Origin: Melioribacter roseus
GTDB lineage: Bacteria; Bacteroidota; Ignavibacteria; Ignavibacteriales; Melioribacteraceae
Direction: 5' to 3'
DNA: 33,604 nucleotides
NCBI GenBank assembly: GCA_020726285.1
Contig: DYSW01000015.1
Coordinates: forward strand, 1-33,604
Below, piece after piece: positions 23,932 to 31,514 of this stretch. The notes beneath the pieces are model-generated. The model made no database searches. It worked only from the letters and a program-made list of their open reading frames with translations, and was not told where the DNA came from. The position numbers and the translations under genes were made by a program. Position 1 is the first letter of the stretch. Each line of letters starts with the position of its first letter.

Positions 23932-24877
23932 AAGTCCAATCTATAAATTCATTTTGTTTTGAAAATAACTGCCAATAATTAAAAAGGTATTTTCCACTCC
24001 AAATTGTAAAAAGCATAAATATTGCACCAGCAATTAAATCTATTACATAGTGATACCATAAATAAATGGTAGAAATTAAAATTAGAGTTGCAATTATAAG
24101 GAAAATGAACTTAAATCGAGAATGAAATTTGAAAGCTAAGTATGTAACAATTAATGTAATATCTGTATGTCCGCTTGGAAAAGCATCGCGTTGGACTTCT
24201 AATATTGGAAATTGTGTCGATTTTGATAAACCTTCGCCAGCATTGATACTTTCTCTAATCAAATCTGTAAAAAATAATCCTGGTAATATTTTATTGATTT
24301 TTGAAAAGTCAGTTAAAAAGAATCTTGGACCAATTGCAGGAAACAAAAAATATCCCAAATATGAGAGAAAGAAGCCGAGTAGGACTAAAAAAAATAGATA
24401 TTCTACTTGTACGTATTTCTTTAAAATGTGAAGTTCAAAAGCAAGTGCAATTGGGAGCAAATAGTAGCTTGTGTAAGAAATCTGCAAAATTTCTGTTATT
24501 AATGGGTTAGCAATTTTATTAAACAATAATGAAGGATTTTCGCCGAAAAGGAATTTATCAATTTCGATTAATTGAAAATCGATTACAAAACCCAAAATTT
24601 CATCAATCATAAAATATAGTTGTTTAAAAACTATCATAATTATTAGTATTGGAAGTGAATAGTATAATAATCTCGGAAAAAGATATTTATTGTTTTTTAG
24701 TGAATTTATTGAATAAATTAACCGAATAACGAATAAATCAACAATCAGAATTAGTTCAAAATATTCAATTCGATTTGAATAAATTATACTCAAAATCATC
24801 AAAAAGATGAAAAAAAGTACAGTAACAGCATTTGAAGCTGAAAGATTTTTGAAATTTGAGATTAATTTATTCATCAC
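23915..24877 (-). CDS. PAP2-superfamily membrane phosphatase (Aur1/PAP2_3-like)
   Basis: This 320-residue protein has about eight hydrophobic helices. The three phosphatase motifs are visible: AIGPRFF (181-187) as the reduced first motif, FPSGHTD (233-239; His237) as the second, and YHYVIDLIAG (275-284; His276, Asp280) as the third. The spacing and the form 'YLWYHYVIDLIAG' resemble PAP2_3 proteins related to inositol phosphorylceramide synthase. It could hydrolyse or transfer a lipid phosphate on the periplasmic side of the inner membrane (inference). Its start overlaps the MgtE stop by 4 nt (ATGA) and its end overlaps ubiE. The exact lipid substrate cannot be told. Confidence 0.85.
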   Translation of the reverse strand: MMNKLISNFKNLSASNAVTVLFFIFLMILSIIYSNRIEYFELILIVDLFVIRLIYSINSLKNNKYLFPRLLYYSLPILIIMIVFKQLYFMIDEILGFVIDFQLIEIDKFLFGENPSLLFNKIANPLITEILQISYTSYYLLPIALAFELHILKKYVQVEYLFFLVLLGFFLSYLGYFLFPAIGPRFFLTDFSKINKILPGLFFTDLIRESINAGEGLSKSTQFPILEVQRDAFPSGHTDITLIVTYLAFKFHSRFKFIFLIIATLILISTIYLWYHYVIDLIAGAIFMLFTIWSGKYLFNYWQLFSKQNEFIDWTYDGKK

Positions 24878-26250
24878 AGAAAAAAGAAGGTAACCATTCC
24901 CAAGTAAATTAAAAGTCCAAAAATATCGTTCATAGTAGTTACAAAAGGTCCGGTTGCAATGGCAGGGTCAACCTTCATTTTGTGTAAAACCATAGGAATT
25001 GCTGAGCCTACAATAGTTGCAAAATTAAGTATTATTAACAATGTAAAGGCAATAAGAAGGGAAAAGGAAAATTCAGTTTTGAAAAGGAAAAAAGTTGAAA
25101 TTAGTAGCACTGAACCAAGTAAAAAACCATTAATATTTGCAATTTGGAATTCTTTAATGAGTTTTTTTGTTGTATGAGATGGCCACAAATCGCCCAAAGT
25201 AATTGAACGAACCGTAATAATTGCAGCTTGTGTGCCGGAACTTCCACCAAGTGCCATTACAATTGGGATAAAAAAACTTGCGACAATCATTTTTTCAATT
25301 GATGCTTGATACGATAGCAGAACGAAAGCTGAAATTAATTCCCCAAATAGCGATACAAGCAACCAAGGTAAACGGTTTTTTGTTGAATCGAAAATAGTAT
25401 CGCTTGTTTCTTCTTCTTCGTTCAAACCAGCAATTCTAGATAAATCCTCTACAGCCTCTTCTTGAATAACATCAACAACGTCATCAAAAGTAATTCTACC
25501 TAACATTTTCATTTCGGAATCAACAACAGGAATTGCAACCAAATTATATTTTGTCATTGTTCTCGCAACTTCTTCTTGGTCAACTTCGGGATGAACATAA
25601 ATTAAATCTTTTTCGAGTACTTCACTTATTTTCTTAAAACGGGAATAAATTATTAAAGTTTTTAGAAATACAATTCCAATTAGTTTATCATTACTATTCA
25701 GTACATAAACATGGTAAATGTGGTCAAAATCTTCTGAATGCTTGCGAACAACATTTATGGCATCATCAACTGTTTGGTCATCTAAAACATAGATAAAATT
25801 GGTGGACATAATTCCGCCCGCTGTATCTTCGGCATATTTTAGTAATTCCTTAACTTCTTCAGAATCTTCACTGTCAATATTGTCAAGTACTTGCTCAGCA
25901 ATTTCATCTGGCAAATCTGCAATAATATCGGCAGCATCGTCAATTTCCATTTCATCAACAATGTCAGTAATTCTTTCTGTTTCAGATGATTTAAGTACTT
26001 TTTCGCGAAGAGTTTCATCCAAATCGAGAATTAATTCGGATGCAGTTTCACTATCAAGAAGATGAAATAAGTAGATGGATTTATCGGAAGGTAGGTGGTT
26101 AAGTAGCTCGGCAATATCAGCAGGATGAATATCAACTAAGATGTTGAACAATGAATTATCTGCATTAATTTCAATCAGATATTCAATGTTTTCGAGCAAT
26201 TCTTGGTCGATTTTTATCACATGTTTTGTTGTTGCTCTTTCTTCTGCCAT
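24874..26250 (-). CDS. mgtE: Magnesium transporter MgtE
   Basis: This 458-residue protein has the full MgtE plan. The N-domain lies at about 35-135 (ILVDIHPADIAELLNHLP, DDAADIIADLPDE). Two CBS domains lie at about 136-258, opening EDTAGGIMSTNFIYV and including 'VVDSEMKMLGRITFDDVVDV'. The membrane part from about 285 has LPWLLVSLFGELISAFVL, then GGSSGTQAAIITVRSITLGD (335-354), a highly conserved pore segment, and later 'VDPAIATGPFVTTMNDIFG', which carries the pore-lining Asp region. It is a Mg2+ channel gated by Mg2+ in the N and CBS domains. The start overlaps the end of rsmA by 34 nt; a GTG eleven codons in is the only alternative close by. Confidence 0.95.
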   Translation of the reverse strand: MAEERATTKHVIKIDQELLENIEYLIEINADNSLFNILVDIHPADIAELLNHLPSDKSIYLFHLLDSETASELILDLDETLREKVLKSSETERITDIVDEMEIDDAADIIADLPDEIAEQVLDNIDSEDSEEVKELLKYAEDTAGGIMSTNFIYVLDDQTVDDAINVVRKHSEDFDHIYHVYVLNSNDKLIGIVFLKTLIIYSRFKKISEVLEKDLIYVHPEVDQEEVARTMTKYNLVAIPVVDSEMKMLGRITFDDVVDVIQEEAVEDLSRIAGLNEEEETSDTIFDSTKNRLPWLLVSLFGELISAFVLLSYQASIEKMIVASFFIPIVMALGGSSGTQAAIITVRSITLGDLWPSHTTKKLIKEFQIANINGFLLGSVLLISTFFLFKTEFSFSLLIAFTLLIILNFATIVGSAIPMVLHKMKVDPAIATGPFVTTMNDIFGLLIYLGMVTFFFL

Positions 26251-27020
26251 AGGTTTGCCATAAAAATATTGGAAAGATTTACAAATTCTTCAGTTGATAA
26301 TTCCTCCGCTCGTTTGGAGAAATCGAAAGCTACATTATTCTTAAAATAACTTCCAAATATACTATTACTTAGAGAATTTTTTAGAGTTTTTCTACGTTTT
26401 GAAAAGGATGCTTTAACAAATTGAATAAAAATACTTTCATCTTTAGACAAAATATGAAAATCTCGAAATTTTATTGAAATTATGGCGGAATCAACATTTG
26501 GCTTTGGGAAAAAAACATTTCTTGAAATTTTGAATTCAAGTTTTACTTCGGCAAAGTAATTGAGAATTACACTTAAAATTCCATAATCTTTTGTTCTTTG
26601 TTTAGCTGAAAGTCGTTCCGCAACTTCTAATTGAACCATTAAAATTACATCATTTATTATAGAATGATTTTCGATTAATTTAAATAAAATTGGTGCGGTA
26701 ATGTTATATGGAATATTTCCGATTACTCTTATCTTTTTGTCAGATTGAATTTTGTTAAAATCAAATTTCAAGAAATCTTCATTGTAAAAAAGAACATTCG
26801 GATATTGGATTTGCAAATTTTCAATTACACGAAAATCAATTTCTACAGCAGAATAATTTGAAGAAATTTTGGAGATTTCTTCGGTCAATGCACCTTGTCC
26901 GGGACCAATTTCAAGAATGAAATCTTCTTTTTGTGCTGCAAATCTATTTGAAATTTTAAGTATTGTATTTTTGTCTTGTAGATAATTCTGACCAAATTGT
27001 TTTAGTGGTTTTACATTCAA
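26217..27020 (-). CDS. rsmA: 16S rRNA dimethyladenosine transferase RsmA (KsgA)
   Basis: This 267-residue enzyme dimethylates two adjacent adenines near the 3' end of 16S rRNA. Visible are the family start 'LKQFGQNYLQDKNTILKI', SAM motif I EIGPGQGALTEEIS (37-50), acidic residues at VEID (59-62) and NEDFL, and the catalytic motif NIPYN (102-106). Later 'VQLEVAERLSAKQRTKDYGILSV' and 'FFPKPNVDSAII' are also family hallmarks. The ATG at 27020 lies 12 nt after the MFS stop, and the end runs 34 nt into mgtE. The gene order rsmA-mgtE in overlapping frames suggests a single transcript with the MFS gene. Confidence 0.95.
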   Translation of the reverse strand: MNVKPLKQFGQNYLQDKNTILKISNRFAAQKEDFILEIGPGQGALTEEISKISSNYSAVEIDFRVIENLQIQYPNVLFYNEDFLKFDFNKIQSDKKIRVIGNIPYNITAPILFKLIENHSIINDVILMVQLEVAERLSAKQRTKDYGILSVILNYFAEVKLEFKISRNVFFPKPNVDSAIISIKFRDFHILSKDESIFIQFVKASFSKRRKTLKNSLSNSIFGSYFKNNVAFDFSKRAEELSTEEFVNLSNIFMANLWQKKEQQQNM

Positions 27021-27032
27021 AAGTTCACCATC

Positions 27033-28355
27033 CTATGCTAGATTTTTATCAATTTTGTCAGAAATTACTTTGTAAATAATAAGACTGATTGCTGAAAAAA
27101 TTGCAATTGCTACAAAATAATACCAAATAAAATGGGCGTCAGCGTAATAGGAAGCTTTTTGAATTTCAGTGATTCCAGTTGGTAAAGTTTTGGGGTCAGG
27201 GCAATATTTATCTAGTAAAAATCCAGATAAAGAAAATCCAAAAATTGCTGAAAGGAAAGAGTGCAAATGTCCAAAACCAAGATATAATCCTTCTTCACCT
27301 TTTGGTGCTTGAAGCGAAAAATACTCGAGATAGCGTGGTGAAATGAAGCACTCAGCTAAACCTTGAAAAGCAATTCCAACAATCATGTAGAATGTTAAAC
27401 TTGGCAATTGGTATCCGAAAATATTCATAGTTGTAACATCAGAAGGATTTGCTAAAGACATTGCAAATGCTGAAATTGGCATAATAAACATTCCGATTAT
27501 CATGGTATTTACTGCAGTTAATTTTTTTGTCCATTGAGTAACCAACACAACAAAAATTACAACAACTAACGGGTTTACATTTGCAAGCCACTCTGGTTTT
27601 GCCGTTTCTCCTAGTAAACGAATTACATATTTTGGCATAGTTGCGTATAGTTGAGATTGAATTAGCCAAAAACCAGTAATAATAAGTGTTAAAACCCAAA
27701 GTCGGGGTTTGGACATAATTCCCTTTAATGCTTTTATTGTATCTTGAATTGTCTTGCTTTCATAATTTTTATCTGGTTCCTTGTACACAAAAATTGCAAA
27801 AAGAAGAGCAAATAAAGCCATTGAAGCTGAAAAGAAATTTACATATTCAATACCCATTCCTTGACGAATATAGGGAACAAATGTTTTTCCACTAAAAGCA
27901 CCAATATTTACAACCCAATAAAATAGTGAATAACCACGGGCTCTATTAGCTTCAGTTGTTGTTTTTGCAACTGTGCCAGTTATTAATGGTTTTATGAAAG
28001 AAGCTCCAACCAAAAGTATGAAAAGAAAAAAAAGTACTGCAAGTTTGGCGTGATATAATCCAAGTAGCGAGTAGCCAATAGTTAATAAACTGAAAGCAAT
28101 AATTAAACCTTTCTTAAAACCAATTTTATCTACATAAGCGCCAACAAAAGGAGGAAAAAAGTAAAGAAGTCCGTAAAAAAAACCAGCAATAATTCCAGTT
28201 TCAATATCTGAAAAACCAACAATGTCTGTTAAATAAAGAGTTAGAACAATGAAAAAACCATAATAAGCTGCTCTTTCTAGCAATTCCATAAAGTTGGCTG
28301 ACCAAAAATCAATTGGGAATTTCCAATTTTCGCTTGTTTGTTGTGTATTTGTCAT
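27033..28355 (-). CDS. MFS transporter, distantly POT-like
   Basis: This 440-residue protein has twelve hydrophobic helices. The opening FWSANFMELLERAAYYGFFI resembles the TM1 motif of POT peptide transporters (FxERFxYYG). The loop between helices 2 and 3, 'GAYVDKIGFKKGLIIAFSLL', is the standard MFS motif A. The central loop (KEPDKNYESKTIQDTIKALK) joins the two six-helix halves. Later 'AECFISPRYLEYFSLQAPKG' and 'GLYLGFGHLHSFLSAIFGF' resemble POT members. It is an inner-membrane secondary transporter; peptides are a possible but unproven substrate. It is the first gene of the leftward run MFS-rsmA-mgtE-PAP2-ubiE and has its own promoter upstream (28422-28454). Confidence 0.85.
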   Translation of the reverse strand: MTNTQQTSENWKFPIDFWSANFMELLERAAYYGFFIVLTLYLTDIVGFSDIETGIIAGFFYGLLYFFPPFVGAYVDKIGFKKGLIIAFSLLTIGYSLLGLYHAKLAVLFFLFILLVGASFIKPLITGTVAKTTTEANRARGYSLFYWVVNIGAFSGKTFVPYIRQGMGIEYVNFFSASMALFALLFAIFVYKEPDKNYESKTIQDTIKALKGIMSKPRLWVLTLIITGFWLIQSQLYATMPKYVIRLLGETAKPEWLANVNPLVVVIFVVLVTQWTKKLTAVNTMIIGMFIMPISAFAMSLANPSDVTTMNIFGYQLPSLTFYMIVGIAFQGLAECFISPRYLEYFSLQAPKGEEGLYLGFGHLHSFLSAIFGFSLSGFLLDKYCPDPKTLPTGITEIQKASYYADAHFIWYYFVAIAIFSAISLIIYKVISDKIDKNLA

Positions 28356-28421
28356 GTTAATCCTTTTTGAGTTTCAAAAAAACAAAAATAAGTTACAAAT
28401 AAGAAAAGGCAATAAAATTCG

Positions 28422-28454
28422 ATCAAAATTAAATTAATATTAAGAAATTTTCAA
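28422..28454 (-). promoter_or_regulatory. Candidate promoter of the MFS-rsmA-mgtE run
   Basis: Read on the minus strand: TTGAAA (complement of 28449-28454), a 17-nt spacer, then TAATTTTGAT (complement of 28422-28431), about 66 nt before the ATG at 28355. The spacing equals that of the two tRNA promoters in this window. Confidence 0.5.
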
Positions 28455-28472
28455 ATATGGTATTAAATATTC

Positions 28473-28505
28473 TTGACAAAAAAGAAATTAAGTAATAGAT
28501 TTACA
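28473..28505 (+). promoter_or_regulatory. Promoter of tRNA-Asn
   Basis: TTGACA (28473-28478), a 17-nt spacer and TAGATTTACA (28496-28505) lie 31 nt before tRNA-Asn. It is divergent from the MFS promoter, with only 18 nt between the two -35 elements. Confidence 0.58.
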
Positions 28506-28536
28506 TTCCTTTTTTAAATGTTTTTATTATTTGTTT

Positions 28537-28608
<72 letters not shown>

Positions 28609-28611
28609 CAA

Positions 28612-28639
28612 AAAAAAGCCCCAAATATGGGGCTTTTTT
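28612..28639. terminator. Bidirectional Rho-independent terminator
   Basis: AAAAAAGCCCC (28612-28622) and GGGGCTTTTTT (28629-28639) are perfect complements around the loop AAATAT. The A and T runs make it work in both directions: rightwards it ends tRNA-Asn, leftwards it ends the transporter/phosphofructokinase operon, whose last stop is at 28676. Confidence 0.9.
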
Positions 28640-28675
28640 ATTTAATAAAGTTGTTCCAAACATTAAAAATGAAAT

Positions 28676-29884
28676 CTAAAAATCACTTGCCATAATGAAA
28701 AGTGGTTTCGATTCAAATTTTTCGTAAACAGGGCGTAAACGGTTTGTGTTGTAATATTTATGAACATCAACAATTTTTTTGTAGCTTGTAACAATTTCAA
28801 TTTGTTGGTTATCATATCTTCCGTTGTGAAGTGTAACTAATCTTCCACTAATTCCATCAAGAATTAAATCGAGTGCCAAGTTGCCGAATGCCATCGGAAC
28901 TATTGAATCGATCGCATCAGGATTACCACTTCGAACTAAATATCCAAGTCTTTGATTGATAACGTTAACTCTTCTTCCATTGTTGAATTTAGCTGACCGT
29001 TCTTTCAATTCTCTTGAAATTAAATCACCAATTCCGCCAAGTTTTTTGTGACCAAACATATCGGTTTCTTCATTTTCAAATATCATTTCTTTGCTTGTGC
29101 TTGGCATTGCTCCTTCGGAAACGAGAAGAACAGAATACTTACTTGGATTTGTATATCTATCAGCAACCATTAGTTCAGTTAATTGGTCGATATCAAATTT
29201 GTGTTCGGGAATAACGCATCGATTTGCGGCACCAGCCATTGTGGGAAGTAGTGATGAAAAACCAGCATAACGTCCGAAAACTTCGATTACAAGAAATCTT
29301 TCGTGTGAACCAGCTGAAGTTCGTAGGTTGTGCGTCATTTCTATTGTTCGAGTAACGCAAGTCGAAAATCCGATACAATAATCTGTACCTGGAACATCAT
29401 TATCCATCGTTTTTGGGATTGCAACAACTTTGAATCCTTCTTTATGAAGACGAACACCATAACTCAAAGTATCATCACCGCCAATTGGAATTAGATAATC
29501 TAATCCCATATACTCTATATTTTTTAGGACTTCGGGTGTTAAATCATTAATTTCTTGATTGTAAGAATCTTTAAGATGTTCGGGTATCAACGATTTTGGA
29601 ACATTTGATGCGCGTGTTCTTGATGTATGCAAAAAAGTTCCACCAGTTCTTCCAATTCTATTGACGAGTTCTTCAGAAAGTTCGATAAAATTTGTGCTAT
29701 TATCATATTTTTTATCGCGGACAATATCAATCATTCCGCCCCAACCACGACGAATACCAATTACTCTGTAGCCTTCGCGAATTGCTCGAATTGTTACTGC
29801 TCGAATTGCGGGATTCAAGCCTGGAACGTCACCTCCGCCAGTTAGAATTCCAATTGTACCTTTATTTGTTTTTACGTTAGACAT
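28676..29884 (-). CDS. Phosphofructokinase with pyrophosphate-type active site
   Basis: This 402-residue enzyme phosphorylates fructose 6-phosphate to the 1,6-bisphosphate in glycolysis. Motifs: GILTGGGDVPGLNPAIR (12-28), IGGDDTL (134-140), PKTMDNDVPGTD (157-168), GRYAGF (204-209) and the 'LGYLVRSGNPDAIDS' loop. At the two positions that decide the phosphate donor it has Asp (GGDDT) and Lys (PKT), where ATP-dependent enzymes such as E. coli PfkA have Gly and Gly. From family knowledge, Asp plus Lys marks use of pyrophosphate, which makes the step reversible; Lys alone is also seen in some ATP enzymes. I therefore expect a PPi-dependent enzyme but leave the symbol empty. The start overlaps the stop of the AGCS gene by 8 nt and has GGAG upstream. 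Confidence 0.92.
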   Translation of the reverse strand: MSNVKTNKGTIGILTGGGDVPGLNPAIRAVTIRAIREGYRVIGIRRGWGGMIDIVRDKKYDNSTNFIELSEELVNRIGRTGGTFLHTSRTRASNVPKSLIPEHLKDSYNQEINDLTPEVLKNIEYMGLDYLIPIGGDDTLSYGVRLHKEGFKVVAIPKTMDNDVPGTDYCIGFSTCVTRTIEMTHNLRTSAGSHERFLVIEVFGRYAGFSSLLPTMAGAANRCVIPEHKFDIDQLTELMVADRYTNPSKYSVLLVSEGAMPSTSKEMIFENEETDMFGHKKLGGIGDLISRELKERSAKFNNGRRVNVINQRLGYLVRSGNPDAIDSIVPMAFGNLALDLILDGISGRLVTLHNGRYDNQQIEIVTSYKKIVDVHKYYNTNRLRPVYEKFESKPLFIMASDF

Positions 29885-31505
29885 TTTTATCTCCGTTATT
29901 TTGTAAAAGTTGTTCTTTATAAGTTAAATGTTTAATAGAAAAATAGTCTTTTGTCATTTTTTTCAATTTACCAGAAAGTAAAATAATTGCAAGTAAATTT
30001 GGTAAAGTCATAAATCCAAGTGCTGCATCGCCAAAATCCCAAACTATTTCTAGTTGCGAGATTGCTCCAAGAAAAACAAAAAGGATGAACACATATTTGT
30101 AATAAATAATTGCTTTTTCACCGAAAAGATAATCAGTTGCTCTATCACCGTAAAACGACCAACTAATTGCTGTGGAAACTGCAAAAAGCAATACAGACAA
30201 TGTTACAATTTTATCGCCATAAGGGAAAAGCCAAGCAAGTCCGATTTTGAAAGCATAAGAAGTTAGAATGCTGCTATTCATAATTTCGCCAGAAAAATTT
30301 GGGTCAAAATGGTTAAGATAAAATTGTGTATGCTGCCAAGCTCCGGTTGAAATAATTACGAGCCCAGTTATTGTACAAATAATTATTGTATCGATAAATG
30401 GTTCCAAAAGGGCGACAACACCTTCGCGAACTGCGAATTCGGTTTTTGCTGTTGAATGTGCAACTGCCGCCGAACCTTGTCCAGATTCGTTTGAATAAAG
30501 ACCGCGTTTAATTCCCCAAAGCATCGAATTCATAAATACGAGAAATAATCCTCCAATTGTTCCAGCAATTTGTGCAGGTGGATTAAAAGCATAGTCTATT
30601 ATGATTCCAAAACTTGGCAAAAGTGTTTCATAATTATAAAGAAGAATCAATAATCCTGTAGCTGTATAAATTATTCCCATAAAAGGTGCTAAAAAGCCTG
30701 AAACATCACCAATTCGTTTTATTCCGCCAATAATTACAATACCAACCAAAAATGCTAAAACTATTCCATTTATTATTTGAAGAATTGAAACAGAAAATCC
30801 TTGAAAAACTGCATATTTTAAGGTAAGGAAATGTTGAGTTCCTAAAATTTGTGAGAATTCGTGATAAATTTGGTCAGAAACCGTAAAAGATTGGATTGCA
30901 TTACCGGTTGCAAACGAGCAAATAATTGCAAAACTAGCAAAAGCAATTGCAAGCCATTTCCAATTTTTGCCTAAACCTTTTTCAATTGTGTACATTGGTC
31001 CGCCAGCAGTTTCGCCGTTGGAATTGTAACTTCGATATTCTACTGCTAAAGTACTTTCAGCAAATTTTAATGCAGTTCCAAAAAAAGCAGAAATCCACAT
31101 CCAAAATAATGCTCCAGGACCACCATAATAAATTGCGGTTGCAACTCCAGCAATATTCCCGATTCCCACAGTGGCTGAAATTGCGGTTGAAAGTGCTTTA
31201 AAATGGGATAAATCGCCTTTATCTTTTGGATTATCATATTTGCCACTTGTTACTCTTATTCCGTGCCAAACATATCTAACTTGTGGAAAACCTAACCGAA
31301 ATGTGATAAAAACTCCCGTTCCAATAAGGGCAATCACCATAAAAGGAACTAAACCAAGTGGTAAATTTTCAGATGGAAAATTCTTGAAAATTTCAAAATT
31401 GCCTGGGAAAGACCAAATTGAAGTGAAAAATTCTAACCCGAAAACAGCTAGAATTAGAGAAATGATTGAAAAGGAAATTAATCCATAAATTGTTCGATTT
31501 TGCAT
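29877..31505 (-). CDS. Sodium:amino-acid symporter, AGCS family
   Basis: This 542-residue inner-membrane symporter matches the alanine/glycine:cation symporter family. Visible are 'FRLGFPQVRYVWHGIRVTSG', 'SHFKALSTAISATVGIGNIA', 'GGPGALFWMWISAFFGTALK', 'AESTLAVEYR', 'GGPMYTIEKGLGKNWKWLA' and 'RGLYSNESGQGSAAVAHSTA', the last being a strongly conserved AGCS segment. About eleven helices are seen, and the length is at the upper end of the family because of a longer N-terminal region (about 70 residues with a first helix and a short periplasmic stretch). It brings in small amino acids such as alanine or glycine with Na+. It starts 9 nt after the SNF transporter and overlaps the phosphofructokinase start by 8 nt. 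Confidence 0.93.
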   Translation of the reverse strand: MQNRTIYGLISFSIISLILAVFGLEFFTSIWSFPGNFEIFKNFPSENLPLGLVPFMVIALIGTGVFITFRLGFPQVRYVWHGIRVTSGKYDNPKDKGDLSHFKALSTAISATVGIGNIAGVATAIYYGGPGALFWMWISAFFGTALKFAESTLAVEYRSYNSNGETAGGPMYTIEKGLGKNWKWLAIAFASFAIICSFATGNAIQSFTVSDQIYHEFSQILGTQHFLTLKYAVFQGFSVSILQIINGIVLAFLVGIVIIGGIKRIGDVSGFLAPFMGIIYTATGLLILLYNYETLLPSFGIIIDYAFNPPAQIAGTIGGLFLVFMNSMLWGIKRGLYSNESGQGSAAVAHSTAKTEFAVREGVVALLEPFIDTIIICTITGLVIISTGAWQHTQFYLNHFDPNFSGEIMNSSILTSYAFKIGLAWLFPYGDKIVTLSVLLFAVSTAISWSFYGDRATDYLFGEKAIIYYKYVFILFVFLGAISQLEIVWDFGDAALGFMTLPNLLAIILLSGKLKKMTKDYFSIKHLTYKEQLLQNNGDKNV

Positions 31506-31514
31506 TTTATACCT

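Noticed and set aside
24129-26065. Antisense frames of 69-100 residues over PAP2 and mgtE
   Set aside because: Serine-rich or basic low-complexity translations of the complementary strand, typical shadows of well-supported genes.
31171-31488. 105-residue frame antisense to the AGCS symporter
   Set aside because: It mirrors a strongly conserved transporter on the other strand, has no recognisable motif and no ribosome site.
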